Shown here: piece by piece, positions 62,495 through 64,000 of the stretch
Layout of the letters: the number at the start of each line of letters is the position of its first letter
Position numbering within the stretch: the first letter of the stretch is position 1
Assembly (NCBI RefSeq): GCF_003412455.1
Contig: NZ_QTJU01000004.1
Span: forward strand, 62,001-126,000
DNA: 64,000 bases
Direction: 5' to 3'
Origin: Deminuibacter soli
GTDB lineage: Bacteria; Bacteroidota; Bacteroidia; Chitinophagales; Chitinophagaceae
Made by a program: the position numbers and the translations under genes
The notes under the pieces: generated by a model
Database searches by the model: none
What the model saw: only the letters and a program-made list of their open reading frames with translations
Told to the model about the DNA's origin: nothing

Positions 62495-64000
62495 ATGAAT
62501 TATTCAGGTGAACTACTGGTTATAAGAAGAAAATGGTGGTTAACGGTGCTTTTCTTTATCGGAATGTTACAGGGCTTTGCCCAAACTCCGCAGGTTGTAC
62601 TGAGCGGTACTGTTAAGGATGCCTCGAATGGCAATCCCATTAATAATGCGAGCATTTATGTGCCGGGTTATAAAGGCGTTATTTCTACCGATTCAAGCGG
62701 TGCCTTCCGGGTTACCATTGATCATTACTTCAAACAAATTACCATTGCCCTGGTAGGGTATAAAAGGCAGATTGTCAACATCACGCAGGGTAAGGAAAGC
62801 GGGCTGGACATTTCCCTGTATTCTACCGAGAACGATTTGAACAACGTTACGGTAAGTACAAAGAAAAGGGCCAAATACCGCAATAAAGACAACCCGGCGG
62901 TAGAACTCATCCGCAAGGTGGTGGCCAATAAAGACAAAAACCGCCCTGAACATTACGATTACGTACAATACGAAAAATACGAAAAGCTGCAGGTTTCACT
63001 GAGCCGCTTTTCTGAAAAAATGGCCAACAGCAAACTGTTGCGCAACTATCATTTCCTGTTCGAGAATGTAGATACCACCAAAATTGAAGGCAAAAGCCTG
63101 GTGCCTGTTTATCTCGAAGAGAAAATATCTGATGAATACTACCGCAAAAACCCCTACAAGAAAAAGGTTTTTGTAAAAGGTGACCAGAAGGTTAACTACG
63201 GCGAATTTATTGACAACAACGGCGTAAGCACCTACCTGAACCGCCTGTACCAGGATATTGACATTTACGACAACAGCATATCACTGTTTACCAACCAGTT
63301 TGTAAGCCCTATTTCCAATGCGGCGCCCGACCTGTATATGTTCTTTATCCGTGACACGGTAGAACTGGAAGGCAAAAAACTGGTGAAACTGTATTTCACC
63401 CCCCGCAATACCAATGACCTGCTGTTTCGCGGCACCATGTGGATTACGCTCGACGGCAACTACGCTGTGCAGAAGCTGGAAATGTTTACCAGCAAAAACA
63501 TCAACCTGAACTTTGTGCGCGAAATGAAAATTGAGCAGAGTTTTGAAAAGAACCCTGACGGCCGTTTTCACCTGAGCAAAAGTGATGTGATGGCAGAAGC
63601 CGGTTTATCGCGCAATGGCAAAACCAACGGTATTTACGGCGAACGCAGCGTGAGCTTTAAAGACTATGTAATTGATTCGGCCAAAGACGATAAGTTTTAT
63701 GAAGGTGCCAGCGAGGTGGTTGCCGAAAATTCTGCTGCCCAAACTGACAGCTTCTGGCAGGAGCACCGCCACGATACCCTGAGCCGCGCAGAAGCCAAGG
63801 TATACCATAACATTGACAGCCTGCGTAATATGACCTCGTACAAACGCATGATGGATATTGCCAACCTGCTGTTTGTAGGATACAAAAGCTTCGGCAAATT
63901 TGAAATCGGTCCGGCGAACGCGTTTTACAGCTTTAACCCGGTGGAAGGTTTCCGTTTGCGTTTCGGTGGGCGTACCACGCCATTGCTGAGCAAGCGTATT
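62495..64000 (+). CDS. DUF5686 outer-membrane protein with carboxypeptidase-like domain (3' end outside window)
   Basis: 502 codons, open to the window edge; the ATG at 62495 is 8 bases after gtrA. A signal peptide (WWLTVLFFIGMLQGFAQ) is followed by a CarboxypepD_reg-like domain (VVLSGTVKDASNGNPINNAS, about 30-110). The DUF5686 region has NPAVELIRKVVANKDKN and later VEGFRLRFGGRTTPLLSKR at the end of the visible part. Most DUF5686 proteins run to about 800-850 residues with a C-terminal barrel. The function is unknown; its place at the end of the inositol cluster suggests an envelope role. Confidence 0.85.
   Translation, partial: MNYSGELLVIRRKWWLTVLFFIGMLQGFAQTPQVVLSGTVKDASNGNPINNASIYVPGYKGVISTDSSGAFRVTIDHYFKQITIALVGYKRQIVNITQGKESGLDISLYSTENDLNNVTVSTKKRAKYRNKDNPAVELIRKVVANKDKNRPEHYDYVQYEKYEKLQVSLSRFSEKMANSKLLRNYHFLFENVDTTKIEGKSLVPVYLEEKISDEYYRKNPYKKKVFVKGDQKVNYGEFIDNNGVSTYLNRLYQDIDIYDNSISLFTNQFVSPISNAAPDLYMFFIRDTVELEGKKLVKLYFTPRNTNDLLFRGTMWITLDGNYAVQKLEMFTSKNINLNFVREMKIEQSFEKNPDGRFHLSKSDVMAEAGLSRNGKTNGIYGERSVSFKDYVIDSAKDDKFYEGASEVVAENSAAQTDSFWQEHRHDTLSRAEAKVYHNIDSLRNMTSYKRMMDIANLLFVGYKSFGKFEIGPANAFYSFNPVEGFRLRFGGRTTPLLSKRI

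Overview
The window looks like a chromosomal segment of a Bacteroidota bacterium, most likely a member of the Chitinophagaceae. Evidence for this is a gliding-motility/T9SS type B C-terminal sorting domain, PorT-like and BBP2-like barrels, an HU-CCDC81 protein, a DUF5686 protein, a SufABCDSET operon, bacterial myo-inositol-phosphate synthase, and several perfect TAnnTTTG (-7) promoter elements typical of the phylum. Assignment to family is inference. I saw no rRNA, tRNA, CRISPR array, insertion sequence or prophage.

Layout. 1-3.5 kb: a truncated TPR gene, an outer-membrane barrel and an HU-CCDC81 membrane protein in one operon. 3.7-11.6 kb (minus): a DUF58 / transglutaminase / MoxR operon with a large secreted TPR-like protein and a DUF1080 protein downstream. 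11.8-16.8 kb: a methyltransferase, a zeta-toxin-like ATPase with a small partner, a secreted glutaminyl cyclase, an FAD oxidoreductase and a DUF4197 protein. 17-22 kb: a PorT-like barrel, dihydrolipoyl dehydrogenase and PEP carboxylase. 22.3-33 kb (minus): a nitrogen-assimilation island with two near-duplicate Amt transporters flanking a porin, then GltD and GltB. 33-43 kb: IspE, a bifunctional nuclease, a ROK kinase, a cupin, an SDR, a sedolisin, a PorT-like barrel, EtfAB, a small TPR protein and a BamA/TamA-like barrel. 43-52 kb: a long non-coding interval with repeats and a candidate small RNA, a T9SS cargo protein, GlnRS, TilS, rhomboid, RlmH and a degenerate AAA protein. 52-59 kb: the suf operon (minus) with a divergent SufR-like regulator. 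59-64 kb: a phytanoyl-CoA dioxygenase-like gene, then myo-inositol-phosphate synthase, a PgpA-like phosphatase, GtrA and a truncated DUF5686 gene, resembling an inositol-lipid cluster.

How they work together. Amt transporters bring in ammonium, GltBD assimilates it, and PEP carboxylase could supply carbon skeletons. EtfAB and Lpd are redox carriers, and the suf operon supplies Fe-S clusters for enzymes such as GltBD. The inositol genes probably make a phospholipid headgroup.

The most unusual pattern is not a gene. At least seven genes (the TPR gene ending at 4513, ppc, etfA, etfB, tilS, the sufR-like gene and the dioxygenase gene) end with a stop codon that is itself the first three bases of a short degenerate tandem array of period 8 (unit like TAATGGTT) or period 7 (unit like TAGTGAG or GTGAATA). 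Because 7 and 8 are not multiples of three, these arrays place stop codons in all three frames just after the gene. The other main lead is a candidate structured RNA of about 170 nt with its own promoter and terminator at 43.7-43.9 kb.
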